From: Metapseudomonas otitidis
GTDB lineage: Bacteria; Pseudomonadota; Gammaproteobacteria; Pseudomonadales; Pseudomonadaceae
Assembly (NCBI RefSeq): GCF_900111835.1
Contig: NZ_FOJP01000003.1
Location: forward strand, 262,822-326,821
Direction of reading: 5' to 3'
Length of the DNA stretch: 64,000 nt
Below are positions 9,292 through 19,845 of the stretch, piece after piece. Positions within the stretch are counted from its first letter, which is position 1, and each line of letters opens with the position of its first letter. A program made the position numbers and the translations under genes. The notes beneath the pieces are model-generated. The model worked only from the letters and a program-made list of their open reading frames with translations, was not told where the DNA came from and did not search any database.

Positions 9292-10662
9292 TCAGCCCAC
9301 CGTGCGCAGGCGGGCAGTGGCCTTGTGGCGGGCGCAGCAGTTGGAGTCCCCGGCGACGAAGCGGCTGGGCGTATCCACCCGGTCGATGGGCATGCCGCAG
9401 CGCTCGCCGCCCGGCAGGGTCGCCTCGCAGGTGGGCTGCTGGTAGTGGGCCAGCCACTGGCGGTACTGCGCCTCGGAGACGAAGCACTTGGCCGCCGCGT
9501 AGGCGTAAGGGTTGTCCTGGTAGCGGGCGATGTCCTGCAGCGGGATGGTCAGGTGGCCGGCGCCCGGGTGGTAGACCACGAACACCACACCCAGGCGGGC
9601 CAGGCGCTCGAGGATCTGGTCACCGCCCTGGTTCACCAGTTGCTCGCGCTCCTGCTTGAGGCGGTCGATCTCCTGCTGCAGCTGGGTGTCCAGCTCGTTG
9701 CGGTAGGCCAGCTCGACGTCACGGATGGCCAGCTGCTCCTTGTAGTCCATGACGGCGGCGGCCACCTTGGCCTGCAGTTCGCCCTCGAACTGGGAACGGA
9801 GGATGTCCACCTCGGTGCGCCCGTGGCGCTCCAATGCGCGCAGTTGCTGGCTCATCTCCTCGCGGGATTTCTGAAAGCCCTCGGCCTGGACCTGCAGCTG
9901 GCGCTTGAGGTCGGCGTTCATGTCCTGCTGCTGGCGCAGTTCCAGCTGCAGGGAGTCGATGGTCTGCTGCAGCTCGCGCGCCTTCTCTTCGGCGGCCAGG
10001 CGGTACTTGGCCAGGGCCTCTTCGTTCTGCTGGCCGAGGCTGGCGATGCGCAGGCGCTGCTGCTTGATCAGTTGGGCCGTCTTCAGGCGGTGCTCCTGCT
10101 CCAGCTGCTGCGCCAGCTTCTCGGCCATTTCGGCGGCGGCATCCGGCGGTGCGTACCACTTGTCCTCCGGCGCCATCTGCAGGCGCTGGGGCTCGACCAC
10201 CTGGGGCGCGTCCTCCTCCACCATCAGGCCCAGGGCATTGCGGCGCACGGTGTCGCGCACCAGGGCCAGGTCGTTCTGGCCGGGGGCGAGGTTCGGGTCC
10301 CACATGTGCATCTGATGCCAGGAAACCGGGCACTGGCTGCGGCAGGCGAGGCGGATGGGGCCGGCGCCCAGGTCGGGGCCGCGCCCGGCGCGTTCGGCCA
10401 GGTGGCGCAGGGGCATGTTCCAGCCGGTGTCAGCCTGCCCCTTCTCGTCGAAGTCGAGGTAGAAGAAGACCAGCGAGCGGACCATCAGGCGCGGGTTGAT
10501 CAGGACGTAGACCAGGCGCATCTGCTGGTCGGCGAACTCGGGCATGTTCACCACGCCGTCGAGCATCGCTTCGAATTCGGGGAAGAGCATTTCCTTGCAG
10601 ATGCCCCGTTCATTGAAGAACAGCACGGCCTCAACCATCTGCGGCTTGTTCTGCATGCTCAT
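9292..10662 (-). CDS. Conserved coiled-coil protein with C-terminal Cys/His cluster
   Basis: A 456-residue protein I do not recognise as a characterised family. Residues 1-160 form a globular domain beginning MSMQNKPQMVEAVLFFNERG. Residues about 165-340 are a long, highly charged coiled coil rich in Gln, Glu and Leu. The C-terminal 110 residues are globular and end with a Cys/His cluster: Cys in PTCEAT and ERCGMP, then NCCARHK, which could bind zinc. Similar proteins in Pseudomonas are sometimes labelled chromosome partitioning proteins, but no ParA ATPase motif is present. It stands alone between the desulfhydrase-like and SnoaL-like genes. Confidence 0.85.
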   Translation of the reverse strand: MSMQNKPQMVEAVLFFNERGICKEMLFPEFEAMLDGVVNMPEFADQQMRLVYVLINPRLMVRSLVFFYLDFDEKGQADTGWNMPLRHLAERAGRGPDLGAGPIRLACRSQCPVSWHQMHMWDPNLAPGQNDLALVRDTVRRNALGLMVEEDAPQVVEPQRLQMAPEDKWYAPPDAAAEMAEKLAQQLEQEHRLKTAQLIKQQRLRIASLGQQNEEALAKYRLAAEEKARELQQTIDSLQLELRQQQDMNADLKRQLQVQAEGFQKSREEMSQQLRALERHGRTEVDILRSQFEGELQAKVAAAVMDYKEQLAIRDVELAYRNELDTQLQQEIDRLKQEREQLVNQGGDQILERLARLGVVFVVYHPGAGHLTIPLQDIARYQDNPYAYAAAKCFVSEAQYRQWLAHYQQPTCEATLPGGERCGMPIDRVDTPSRFVAGDSNCCARHKATARLRTVG

Positions 10663-10872
10663 CGGGTTTACCTCTGGCCAACGCGGTGAGTCCCGGAGGG
10701 GACGGGCGACTTCCTTGTCGGTAAAACGGGGCCTTTATGACAGGCGCACCGGCTGATTGTCGGAGTCTAGGGTAAAAGCCGAGGCGGGCAATGTGACTGG
10801 GTTGGCACTCGCCCGGCCCCTGGCGGGAGGCGGACGAAGTGCACGGCCGTTTTGTGATGGGGTTGGAGAGTT

Positions 10873-11304
10873 TCAGCCTTTCATGGCGGCGAGATAGGGT
10901 GCCAGGCGCCGCCCCATCTCCTCGCCGAGGGCCGCCAGGCCGCTCATCGGGCGCACCATCACCTCGAATTCGCGGATCAGCCCCTGCTCGTCGAAGCGGA
11001 TCATGTCGATGCCCTTGAGGTCACGCCCGCCCACCCGCGCACTGAATTCCAGCACCACGTTGAGGCCATCGTCACTGGCCAGTTCGCGGTGATAGGCGAA
11101 ATCCTGGAACACCTGCAGCACGGTATTGAGGATGAGGTTGACCGCCTGCGCGCCCGGGTAGGGCGTGTGGGCCATGGGCGAACGGAACACCGCCTCGGGG
11201 TGCAGCAGCTCGGGCAGGCGGCTGAGGTCCTGGCTGGCGATGAACTGGTGCCAGCGCTGAAGGCTGGCGGCCGCGGCAGGGTTGAGTCGGGCGTCGAGGG
11301 ACAT
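10873..11304 (-). CDS. SnoaL-like / NTF2-fold protein
   Basis: A 143-residue protein starting MSLDARLNPAAAASLQRWHQ. Its length, the opening helix and the alternating strands (AVFRSP, VVLEFSARV, GIDMIRFDEQGLIREFEV) fit the SnoaL/NTF2 cone-shaped fold, which hosts small-molecule isomerases, cyclases or binding proteins. No catalytic set can be named. An ATG with GGAG upstream gives the start at 11304. It lies downstream of fadH with a hairpin terminator between them, so it probably has its own promoter. Confidence 0.8.
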   Translation of the reverse strand: MSLDARLNPAAAASLQRWHQFIASQDLSRLPELLHPEAVFRSPMAHTPYPGAQAVNLILNTVLQVFQDFAYHRELASDDGLNVVLEFSARVGGRDLKGIDMIRFDEQGLIREFEVMVRPMSGLAALGEEMGRRLAPYLAAMKG

Positions 11305-11339
11305 CGGCTTCTCCTTGTTCTTATGAGCCTGTAAAGAGA

Positions 11340-11362
11340 ACGCCCCGCACGAGGCGGGGCGT
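11340..11362 (-). terminator. Rho-independent terminator after fadH
   Basis: A perfect 8-base GC stem (11341-11348 with 11354-11361), extended by an A-T pair, closes a 5-base loop. On the minus strand it is followed by a T-rich tail (TTCTCTTT). It sits 8 bases beyond the fadH stop codon. Confidence 0.8.
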
Positions 11363-11369
11363 CTTTCCA

Positions 11370-13463
<2,094 letters not shown>

Positions 13464-13605
13464 TTATGGGCCAGACGATAGTCAGCGACACGAGGCCGCT
13501 CAATGATCGAAAGTGACAACTTACTGATCCAAACGCACAGCCGCCCTTGGCAAGCCGGGCCCGCTCCCCTACCCTGGCCGGCACCTTCACGATGACCGAG
13601 CCGAC

Positions 13606-14676
13606 ATGCGCAAACTGCTCTACATCTTCGCCTGTGCCCTGCTGGCCGGCCTGCTGGTGGCCTACTCGCTGTGGACCGACCGGCGCCCGGTCGGCCACTA
13701 CCTGTCGGACCTGCGCAGCGAAGTGGCGGCCAACCAGGGCCAGCCCGGCGAGCGCGGCAACCTGCTGGGCATCCAGCCCGAACTCTTCGCCGCCGACTAC
13801 CAGAGCGTGGAGCGCCTGCGCCTGAAGCTGGCCGCCTACCTGGGCAAGGCCCGTGACCAGGGCCTGCTCAATGCGCGCACCATCGTCGTGCTGCCCGAGC
13901 ACGTCGGCACCTGGCTGGTGGCTGCCGGCGAGAAACCCCAGGTCTACGAGGCCCACCACCTCGACGAGGCGATGCTCTGGCTGGCCGCCGCCAACCCCCT
14001 GCGCCTGGCCCGCGCCCTGGCCAGCGGCCACGGCGATGATCGCTTCACCGATGCGGTCTTCCGCATGAAGGCACGGCGCATGGCCGACGACTACCAGGCG
14101 CTGTTCGGCGGCCTGGCCAGGGATTTCGGCGTGACCCTGGTGGCCGGCTCCATCCTGCTGCCCGCCCCCCGGGTCGAAGGCGGCACCCTGCGGGCCAGCG
14201 ACGGCCCGCTGTACAACGTCAGCCTGGTCTTCGACGCCCACGGCCTGCCCATCGGCCAGCCGCAGCCCAAGCTGCATCCGGACCACCACGAACTCGCCTA
14301 CACCCAGGCCGGCACGATCACCGGGCTGAGCGCTCTGGACACCCCCGCCGGCCGCCTGGGCGTCCTCCTCGGCGAAGACGGCCGCAGCCCCGAAGGCCGC
14401 CAGGCCCTCGCGGAACAGGGCGCGGAGCTGTTGGCCTACCCGGCCTTCGCCCCCGGCAACGGCAGCTGGGAGCGTCCACTGGCCGACGGCGCGCACGCCC
14501 TGGATCTCTGGCGTGAACAGCTGCACGCCCCCCAAGCCCGCGCGGCGCTGGCGGTATTCCTGCGTGGCCAGCTGTGGGACCTGGGCAGCGATGGCCGCAG
14601 CCTGGCAGGCAGCGCCACGGACACGGCGGTGGCCGATGCCGGGCGCGGCGCCAAGCTGGTGAACATCTGGCTATGA
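13606..14676 (+). CDS. Membrane-anchored nitrilase-fold protein lacking the catalytic cysteine
   Basis: A 356-residue protein with an N-terminal hydrophobic signal anchor (LLYIFACALLAGLLVAY), so the domain is probably periplasmic. The rest follows the carbon-nitrogen hydrolase pattern: Glu98 in VLPEHVG and Lys222 in PKLHPD. At the nucleophile elbow, where active members read G-V-x-x-C-x-D-x-R, this protein reads GVLLGEDGRSPE, with Gly256 in place of Cys. The E-K-C triad is thus incomplete, and the protein is likely inactive as an amidase or has a binding or regulatory role. It overlaps the following AraC regulator by ATGA. Confidence 0.8.
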   Translation: MRKLLYIFACALLAGLLVAYSLWTDRRPVGHYLSDLRSEVAANQGQPGERGNLLGIQPELFAADYQSVERLRLKLAAYLGKARDQGLLNARTIVVLPEHVGTWLVAAGEKPQVYEAHHLDEAMLWLAAANPLRLARALASGHGDDRFTDAVFRMKARRMADDYQALFGGLARDFGVTLVAGSILLPAPRVEGGTLRASDGPLYNVSLVFDAHGLPIGQPQPKLHPDHHELAYTQAGTITGLSALDTPAGRLGVLLGEDGRSPEGRQALAEQGAELLAYPAFAPGNGSWERPLADGAHALDLWREQLHAPQARAALAVFLRGQLWDLGSDGRSLAGSATDTAVADAGRGAKLVNIWL

Positions 14677-15710
14677 AGGCGCCCCGGGTCAAGCTGGGGG
14701 ACCTGTCCGTCGGTTTCGTGCAGAACCTGGCGGAAACCCTGCGCGCCCACGGCCATGACCCGGTGCCGCTGCTGGACCAGTACGGCCTGGACGCCGCGCG
14801 CCTGGCCGAACCCCGGGGCCGGCTGTCCATCCCCCGCTACATGCGCCTGGGCCACGCCGCCAGCCAGTTGCTGGACGAACCCGCCCTGGGCCTGGCCATG
14901 GGCCGCCTGGGGCGCTTCAGCCAGTTGGGCCTGGCGGGCGTCACCGCCGAACAGGCGCCGAACGTGCGCGAGGCGGCCCGCGCTCTGACCCGCTTCGAGC
15001 CGCTCTACGCCCAGAACTACCGGGGCCAGTCGAGCTTCCACGAAGACGCCAGCGGAGCCTGGCTGCGCTTCTATTCCATCAGCCCGTACAACGCCTACAA
15101 CCGCTTCGTGGTGGACTCGGTGCTGGCCAGCTGGGCCTGCCAGCTCGGCCATCTCGCCGGCCAGGCGCTGCAGCCGGAACGGGTCGAGATCGAGTTCCCC
15201 GCCCCGACCTACGCCGAGCGCTACGGCGAGCTGTTCGGCTGCCCGGTGGAGTTCGGCGCCGCCACCAACCAGCTGCGCCTGTCACGGGCCACCCTGGCCC
15301 TGCGCAACCCGGCCCACTGCCCCAGCACCTGGCGCCAGTTGCTGGAACTGTGCGAGCGCGAGCTGGAGCACATGACCCGCACCCGCAGCCTGCGCGAGCG
15401 CATCGCGCAGCTGCTCGGCCCCCTGCTCCACGGCCGCGAGCCCGACCTGGAAGAGGTCGCGGCGCGCCTGCAACTGCCGACCTGGACCCTGCGCCGCAAG
15501 CTCGCCGAGGAAGGCACGCAGTTCCGCAGCATTCTCAACGACACCCGCCGCGACCTGGCCATGGCCTACATCCGCGACACCGAGCTGGCCTTCGGCGAGA
15601 TCGCCTACCTGCTGGGCTTCGCCTCGGCCGAGGCCTTCCAGCGCGCGTTCAAGCGCTGGAGCGGCAGCACTCCCGGCGAATTCCGCCGCGCCCAGCGCCA
15701 GGTCGGCTGA
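14673..15710 (+). CDS. AraC family transcriptional regulator
   Basis: A 345-residue regulator. The N-terminal 210 residues match the arabinose-binding-like domain of the OruR/ArgR-type AraC subgroup. The C-terminal 100 residues are the double helix-turn-helix: LEEVAARLQLPTWTLRRKL for the first helix pair and FGEIAYLLGFASAEAFQRAF for the second, followed by the family's G-x-x-P-x-E/F-R end. The start ATG at 14673 overlaps the upstream stop (ATGA), so it is probably translated with the nitrilase-fold gene. The stop abuts the convergent small reading frame at 15711. Confidence 0.88.
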   Translation: MKAPRVKLGDLSVGFVQNLAETLRAHGHDPVPLLDQYGLDAARLAEPRGRLSIPRYMRLGHAASQLLDEPALGLAMGRLGRFSQLGLAGVTAEQAPNVREAARALTRFEPLYAQNYRGQSSFHEDASGAWLRFYSISPYNAYNRFVVDSVLASWACQLGHLAGQALQPERVEIEFPAPTYAERYGELFGCPVEFGAATNQLRLSRATLALRNPAHCPSTWRQLLELCERELEHMTRTRSLRERIAQLLGPLLHGREPDLEEVAARLQLPTWTLRRKLAEEGTQFRSILNDTRRDLAMAYIRDTELAFGEIAYLLGFASAEAFQRAFKRWSGSTPGEFRRAQRQVG

Positions 15711-15797
15711 TCACAGTTCGGTGGCGTCGTCGGCGGGCTCGGGCATGTCGCGCTCGCGGGCATGCAGGTCGAGCAGTTCTTCCTGGTAATCATCCAT
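15711..15797 (-). CDS. Small reading frame, 28 residues, acidic
   Basis: A short frame reading MDDYQEELLDLHARERDMP and ending ADDATEL. A strong ribosome-binding site (GGGAGGG, about 7 bases before the ATG) precedes it. It is very acidic, with no signal or membrane segment. Its stop codon touches the stop of the convergent AraC gene without a gap. It was found by reading the sequence; function is unknown. Support comes from the Shine-Dalgarno strength and non-random composition only. Confidence 0.5.
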   Translation of the reverse strand: MDDYQEELLDLHARERDMPEPADDATEL

Positions 15798-15986
15798 CTC
15801 AGTTCCCTCCCTGGGCGGCCTTGTCCAGGCCCCTCTGGGAAGTAACGAACCGGCTGAAGCGAAATCCAGGAATCTCCCATGCAGCGTGCTGCCATGGCCC
15901 TAGGGCTGTGCAGCGGTTCTGGAAGGAAGGAAGCCCAGGCCAACCGGCCAGGACCTCGGCAGGCCTATAAAAGGCAGGCAAAGAAA

Positions 15987-16017
15987 AAGCCCCCAGGTAT
16001 CGCTACCTGAGGGCTTT
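15987..16017 (-). terminator. Rho-independent terminator of the tRNA Val-Asp-Asp operon
   Basis: A long stem (about 13 pairs, one mismatch) around a short loop, followed on the minus strand by TTTTTCTTT. It lies 6 bases beyond the 3' end of the last tRNA-Asp. Confidence 0.85.
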
Positions 16018-16023
16018 CGTATA

Positions 16024-16100
16024 TGGCGCAGCGGACGGGACTCGAACCCGCGACCCCCGGCGTGACAGGCCGGTATTCTAACCGACTGAACTACCGCTGC
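16024..16100 (-). tRNA. tRNA-Asp (anticodon GTC), copy 2
   Basis: 77 bases including encoded CCA. The acceptor stem GCAGCGG/CCGCTGC, the T loop GGTTCGAGTCC and anticodon GTC in a C-C-T-GTC-A-C-G loop are all present. Identical in the mature part to the copy at 16205-16281. Last tRNA before the terminator. Confidence 0.95.
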
Positions 16101-16204
16101 GCGTCGGTTTGGACTTGCGTCCGGTGGAGCTTTGCTTTGGAGCGTCTGGCGCTTGCCTTTCGGCCTTCGCCTCATCCCGGGCAGGACCCTGGATGGAAGA
16201 AAAG

Positions 16205-16281
16205 TGGCGCAGCGGACGGGACTCGAACCCGCGACCCCCGGCGTGACAGGCCGGTATTCTAACCGACTGAACTACCGCTGC
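16205..16281 (-). tRNA. tRNA-Asp (anticodon GTC), copy 1
   Basis: 77 bases including encoded CCA, with the same sequence as the copy at 16024-16100. A 104-base spacer separates the two. Cotranscribed after tRNA-Val. Confidence 0.95.
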
Positions 16282-16318
16282 GCGTCGGCCGGACTTTCGT
16301 CCGAAGTATCACAAGGAG

Positions 16319-16394
16319 TGGTGGGTGATGACGGGATCGAACCGCCGACCCTCTGCTTGTAAGGCAGATGCTCTCCCGGCTGAGCTAATCACCC
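16319..16394 (-). tRNA. tRNA-Val (anticodon TAC)
   Basis: 76 bases including encoded CCA. The acceptor stem is GGGTGAT/ATCACCC, and the anticodon TAC lies in CTTACAA. First gene of the minus-strand Val-Asp-Asp operon, directly after a consensus-like promoter. Confidence 0.95.
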
Positions 16395-16413
16395 ATCGCC
16401 TTGCGAGGCGCGC

Positions 16414-16442
16414 AATTTACGCAGAGGGCTCACCTAAGTCAA
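16414..16442 (-). promoter_or_regulatory. Sigma-70 promoter of the tRNA Val-Asp-Asp operon
   Basis: On the minus strand, -35 TTGACT (16437-16442) and -10 TAAATT (16414-16419) are 17 bases apart. A GC-rich discriminator (GCGCGCC) follows the -10, the arrangement seen in stable-RNA promoters under stringent control. Confidence 0.75.
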
Positions 16443-16533
16443 CACCCTGCTTGAAGTTTTTTTCATCGAGGCGATTTTTCGAGGGGCTGAGGGGACGTCT
16501 TCGCCGCGTCCCTTTTCCCGCTCGACCGATGAC

Positions 16534-17055
16534 TCAGCCGCCGACCCGCAGGGTCAGCCGGGCGGCAACGCGTCCTTCTTCCGCACGATCGAGCCCGGCT
16601 TCCTCGATGCGCACGCCCTGGGCCTCCAGCGCCACGAACCAGCGCAGCAGCTGGGGGAAGGCGGTGGGCTGCAAGCTGACCTGCACCTGGCCGGGTGCAT
16701 CGCTGTCCATGCGCTCCACCGAAAGGCCCTGCTCTGCGGCACTGGCGGTGACCAGCCCCTGCAGGCGCTCGGGCTCGACACTGGCCTGGGGCCGCTCGAC
16801 GCCGGCCCGCGCCTGGGGCGCCTGGGCCTGCATGTAGAGGTTCAGCGCGCGCTGCTGCTCGAAATACCGGCGCGCCTCCAGCATCCCGTTGTGGGCAGGA
16901 CGCCAGAGGGCCAGGTACAGCAGCACCAGCGCCAGGAAACCACCCAGCGCCGCCAGTGCCAGCCGGTCGCGGGGTGGCAGGGCTTGCCAGCGGGTCGCGG
17001 CGCTGGAGGCCTGCCAGTGGGTCTGCAAACGATCCCTGAGAGTGACCATGCTCAT
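16534..17055 (-). CDS. xcpZ: Type II secretion protein XcpZ (GspM)
   Basis: A 173-residue inner-membrane assembly protein of the Xcp secretion platform. It has a short cytoplasmic N-terminus, one membrane span (LALAALGGFLALVLLYLALW) and a periplasmic ferredoxin-like domain. GspM partners GspL, matching its place directly after xcpY, whose stop it overlaps (ATGA). Last gene of the xcpR-Z operon. A second ATG at 17049 is possible. Confidence 0.9.
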   Translation of the reverse strand: MSMVTLRDRLQTHWQASSAATRWQALPPRDRLALAALGGFLALVLLYLALWRPAHNGMLEARRYFEQQRALNLYMQAQAPQARAGVERPQASVEPERLQGLVTASAAEQGLSVERMDSDAPGQVQVSLQPTAFPQLLRWFVALEAQGVRIEEAGLDRAEEGRVAARLTLRVGG

Positions 17056-18194
17056 CCTCCGATCACCAGTCGCGCGCTCACGCTGTCACCTTCCCGGCTG
17101 GCAGAGCCCATCTGCACGGCCAGCCCGGCGCCGATCAGGCGCTCGCGCAGCCGCTCCAGTGCGTCGAACCCGGGGGCCTGCACCTGCAGGGCCAGGTCGC
17201 CACGGGTTTCGCTGAAATCCAGTTGCTGGATGCGCACCACGGCGCCGTCTTCCAGCAAGGCCCCGGAGGCCTGTCCGAGGGTTTCCAGTAGCTTGCCCTG
17301 CCCGGGCCGGTTGCCGTCGGCCAGGTGCTGGTCGAACTGCGCCCGGAGGTTCACCAGCCGGGTGTCCTGGGGAAACAGGTCGCGGTACAGCGCCTCGTTG
17401 GCCTGGGCATAGGCATCCCCCTGGTGCCGCAGGTGCCAGCCCTGGGCCAGGTAGAAGCCGCACTGCAGGACCGCCCACAGCCCCACGAGCCCCAGTGCCG
17501 GCCGCCACAGCGCCCACTGACGGTTGCGCTGGCGGACCTCGAAGTCGCCCTGGGCCAGTTCGGTGCCCTGCCAGCGCGCCAGGTCGACGTGGCTGTCCTG
17601 CACGCCCTCCCAGCGTTCGATGCCCTCCAGGCTGCGACGGTCGGCGCTCGCCTGGCCGATCCACGGGTGCGGACAGGCCTCGCGCAGCATCGACCAGTCC
17701 TCGTCCTGCACGCTCAGGCGGGAGACGCCCTCCCCGCCCAACAGCCAGCGGCCATCCAGCCAGAACAGCCGGGTGCCTTCCAGCGGCAGCAGGTCCGCGT
17801 CTACCTGCAGGCTGGCCGGCGAGGTACCGCTCGCCGCCGCCAGGTCGATCCACGACGCCAGCCAGGCCCGGCGCACGGCCAGGACCCGGTGGCGACCGTC
17901 CTCCAGGGGCTCCCCCACGGCCAGGTGCAGGCCGTCCACGTCCTCGGCCAGCAGTTCCTCCACCGCGAACGGCAGGGCCTGGCGCAACCAGCGCGCCTTT
18001 TGCGTCGGCAGGCGCACGGCACAGGCGGTCACCGCCTCCACGGGCAGCACCAGCCGCCAGTTTTTGCCTGCGGCTGCCACGGCGTCGGCGAACGGCAGTC
18101 GCCGCACCTCGCCCCCACTGACCAGTCGTACCTCCAGGTCACCCATGCCCCACTGCAGGGCCTGGGGCGGGAGGAACACGCTCGTCTGAATCAT
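17052..18194 (-). CDS. xcpY: Type II secretion protein XcpY (GspL)
   Basis: A 380-residue bitopic protein that links the cytoplasmic ATPase XcpR to the membrane platform. Residues 1-240 form the actin-like cytoplasmic domain (MIQTSVFLPPQALQWGMG at the start). A membrane span follows (ALGLVGLWAVLQCGFYLAQG), then a periplasmic domain of about 120 residues. Overlaps by 4 bases with both xcpX and xcpZ. Confidence 0.92.
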   Translation of the reverse strand: MIQTSVFLPPQALQWGMGDLEVRLVSGGEVRRLPFADAVAAAGKNWRLVLPVEAVTACAVRLPTQKARWLRQALPFAVEELLAEDVDGLHLAVGEPLEDGRHRVLAVRRAWLASWIDLAAASGTSPASLQVDADLLPLEGTRLFWLDGRWLLGGEGVSRLSVQDEDWSMLREACPHPWIGQASADRRSLEGIERWEGVQDSHVDLARWQGTELAQGDFEVRQRNRQWALWRPALGLVGLWAVLQCGFYLAQGWHLRHQGDAYAQANEALYRDLFPQDTRLVNLRAQFDQHLADGNRPGQGKLLETLGQASGALLEDGAVVRIQQLDFSETRGDLALQVQAPGFDALERLRERLIGAGLAVQMGSASREGDSVSARLVIGG

Positions 18195-19165
18195 TGTTTG
18201 TCCTGCTCCTTGTTGAGGGTGAGCGGCAATCCGCCCTGTCCCAGGTCGCGCGCCAGCACCCGTACCCGACCGTCATTGCTGCGCTGCAGGGTGCTCACCA
18301 GCACCTGCCGGCGGTCGCCCAGACGGACTTCGCTGGTCACGCGGAAATATTCACTGCCCACTGCCAGGCCCTGGGCTTCGAGGCCGAGGCCCGCCAGAGC
18401 CGGCTGGCCGAGGAAGGCGTCCACCGTCTTGAACCCTTCACGGCCGCGGGCCGCCACCAGGGATTCGGCCACCGAGGGGCTGAGGGTGTCGCCCAGGCTG
18501 GAGAGCACCAGGGCCCCGGCGGTGTTGACATTGAGGGTGGCGTCGCTGGGCAGGGCGGTAACGAAGGGCAGCAGGCGACGGTAGTCGGCCTCCGTCATGC
18601 CGGCCAGCAGGCGCAGCTCGGATACGTCCGCCATCACGCGGTTGGCCGCGCGATAAGGCGGCTGGTTCAGCAGGTACTGGTTGTCTTCGGCGCCATTGGC
18701 ACCGGTAGGCTCCTGGTCCTTGTCCAGCCAGTCCACCAGGCGTTCGCCGTAGGGCGCCTCGATGCCCAGGCGCAGCAGCAGACGGCGGAACTGCTTGAGC
18801 CCCTGCTCGTTTACCCGGCCCTGGCGCACCACGCCATTGAGGTTGAAGCGTGCGGTGGCGTCCTCGATGCGCACAACCAGTTCACCGCCGTCGTCCAGCG
18901 GGAAGCTGGTCAGGGGCCGCGCCCAGGCTTCACCCAGGTGGTCCACCGGGGTGCGCGGGTCACCGGCGCGCAGATCACGCACCAGGATCGCCCGGGCAAG
19001 CGCCTCGCCCCCGAGGGCGTACTGCAACGCCTGGCGGGTGTGCAACTGGTTGGCACTGGAGCGAATGGCCAGTTCCTGGCGGGCGATGAGCCCGGCACAG
19101 ACGACCGTCACCACAGCCACCACCAGCAGCACGGTGATCAGGGCCACGCCCCGTTGTGCTCTCAC
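18191..19165 (-). CDS. xcpX: Type II secretion minor pseudopilin XcpX (GspK)
   Basis: A 324-residue minor pseudopilin that caps the pseudopilus tip with XcpV and XcpW. The short leader MRAQRG is followed by VALITVLLVVAVVTVV. As is usual for GspK, the mature protein lacks the Glu5 that other pseudopilins carry. The large GspK-specific domain includes ATARFNLNGVVRQG. Translation starts at a GTG that overlaps the xcpW stop (GTGA). Confidence 0.93.
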   Translation of the reverse strand: MRAQRGVALITVLLVVAVVTVVCAGLIARQELAIRSSANQLHTRQALQYALGGEALARAILVRDLRAGDPRTPVDHLGEAWARPLTSFPLDDGGELVVRIEDATARFNLNGVVRQGRVNEQGLKQFRRLLLRLGIEAPYGERLVDWLDKDQEPTGANGAEDNQYLLNQPPYRAANRVMADVSELRLLAGMTEADYRRLLPFVTALPSDATLNVNTAGALVLSSLGDTLSPSVAESLVAARGREGFKTVDAFLGQPALAGLGLEAQGLAVGSEYFRVTSEVRLGDRRQVLVSTLQRSNDGRVRVLARDLGQGGLPLTLNKEQDKQ

Positions 19166-19845
19166 TGGGCGCCCTCCTCGGGAAGCGGTGTGTCCGAGTC
19201 GGGATCGGTGCTGTTGGGTACCGGTTTGCGCTCCGGCGGCTCGTCCACCAGCCGCAGGACACGGCGCAGCTCACCGTAGCGGCGGTGCTCCAGGGTCACT
19301 TCGACGGCCTTCGGTACTTTCTCCAGGCGCTTGCTGTCGCTTTCGCCGTCCGGCGGCCAGGTCTCCAGCCAGTTGTCGTCCTTGTCCAGGTAGCGCAGGC
19401 GCATCCGTGTGACGCCATCCAGCGCCTCCTGGACCCGGGGCTGGCTGTCCTGGGCCTGGTCGAGCACCGTCCAGTAGCGGCGTTCGAGCTTTTCCCCGGA
19501 GAGCTGCCAGCGCACCCGCTGCAGGCCCGAGCGCAGCGCGCCCATGGGGTTGCGCCAGCCGCTGCGGGTGAATTCGACGCTGTCGTTGTCGGCACGCTCG
19601 CCCAGCAGGGCGCTGCGCCATTCGCCGTTGGGGTCACGCACCGGGCGCACCACCACCTGCTGCAGATCACGCTCCAGTGCGGCCATGGCACGCACCAGCT
19701 CGCGCAGCTGCTGCTCTTGCACGCGGGTGGCGCGGTCGGTGGCCAGCACGCTGTCGAGCATGCGGTAGGTGCCCAGGGCCAGCAGCGCGAAGATGGCGAT
19801 GGCGATCAGCAGTTCCAGCAGGGTGAAGCCACGCTGGCGGGTCAT
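19162..19845 (-). CDS. xcpW: Type II secretion minor pseudopilin XcpW (GspJ)
   Basis: A 227-residue minor pseudopilin. The prepilin signal MTRQRG, cleaved before FTLLELLIAIAIF, carries Glu5 and is recognised by the prepilin peptidase, which is encoded elsewhere. The C-terminal globular domain ends in a proline- and Asp-rich tail. A longer frame is open upstream to 19989, but the conserved leader and the ATGA overlap with xcpV fix the start at 19845. Confidence 0.93.
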   Translation of the reverse strand: MTRQRGFTLLELLIAIAIFALLALGTYRMLDSVLATDRATRVQEQQLRELVRAMAALERDLQQVVVRPVRDPNGEWRSALLGERADNDSVEFTRSGWRNPMGALRSGLQRVRWQLSGEKLERRYWTVLDQAQDSQPRVQEALDGVTRMRLRYLDKDDNWLETWPPDGESDSKRLEKVPKAVEVTLEHRRYGELRRVLRLVDEPPERKPVPNSTDPDSDTPLPEEGAQ

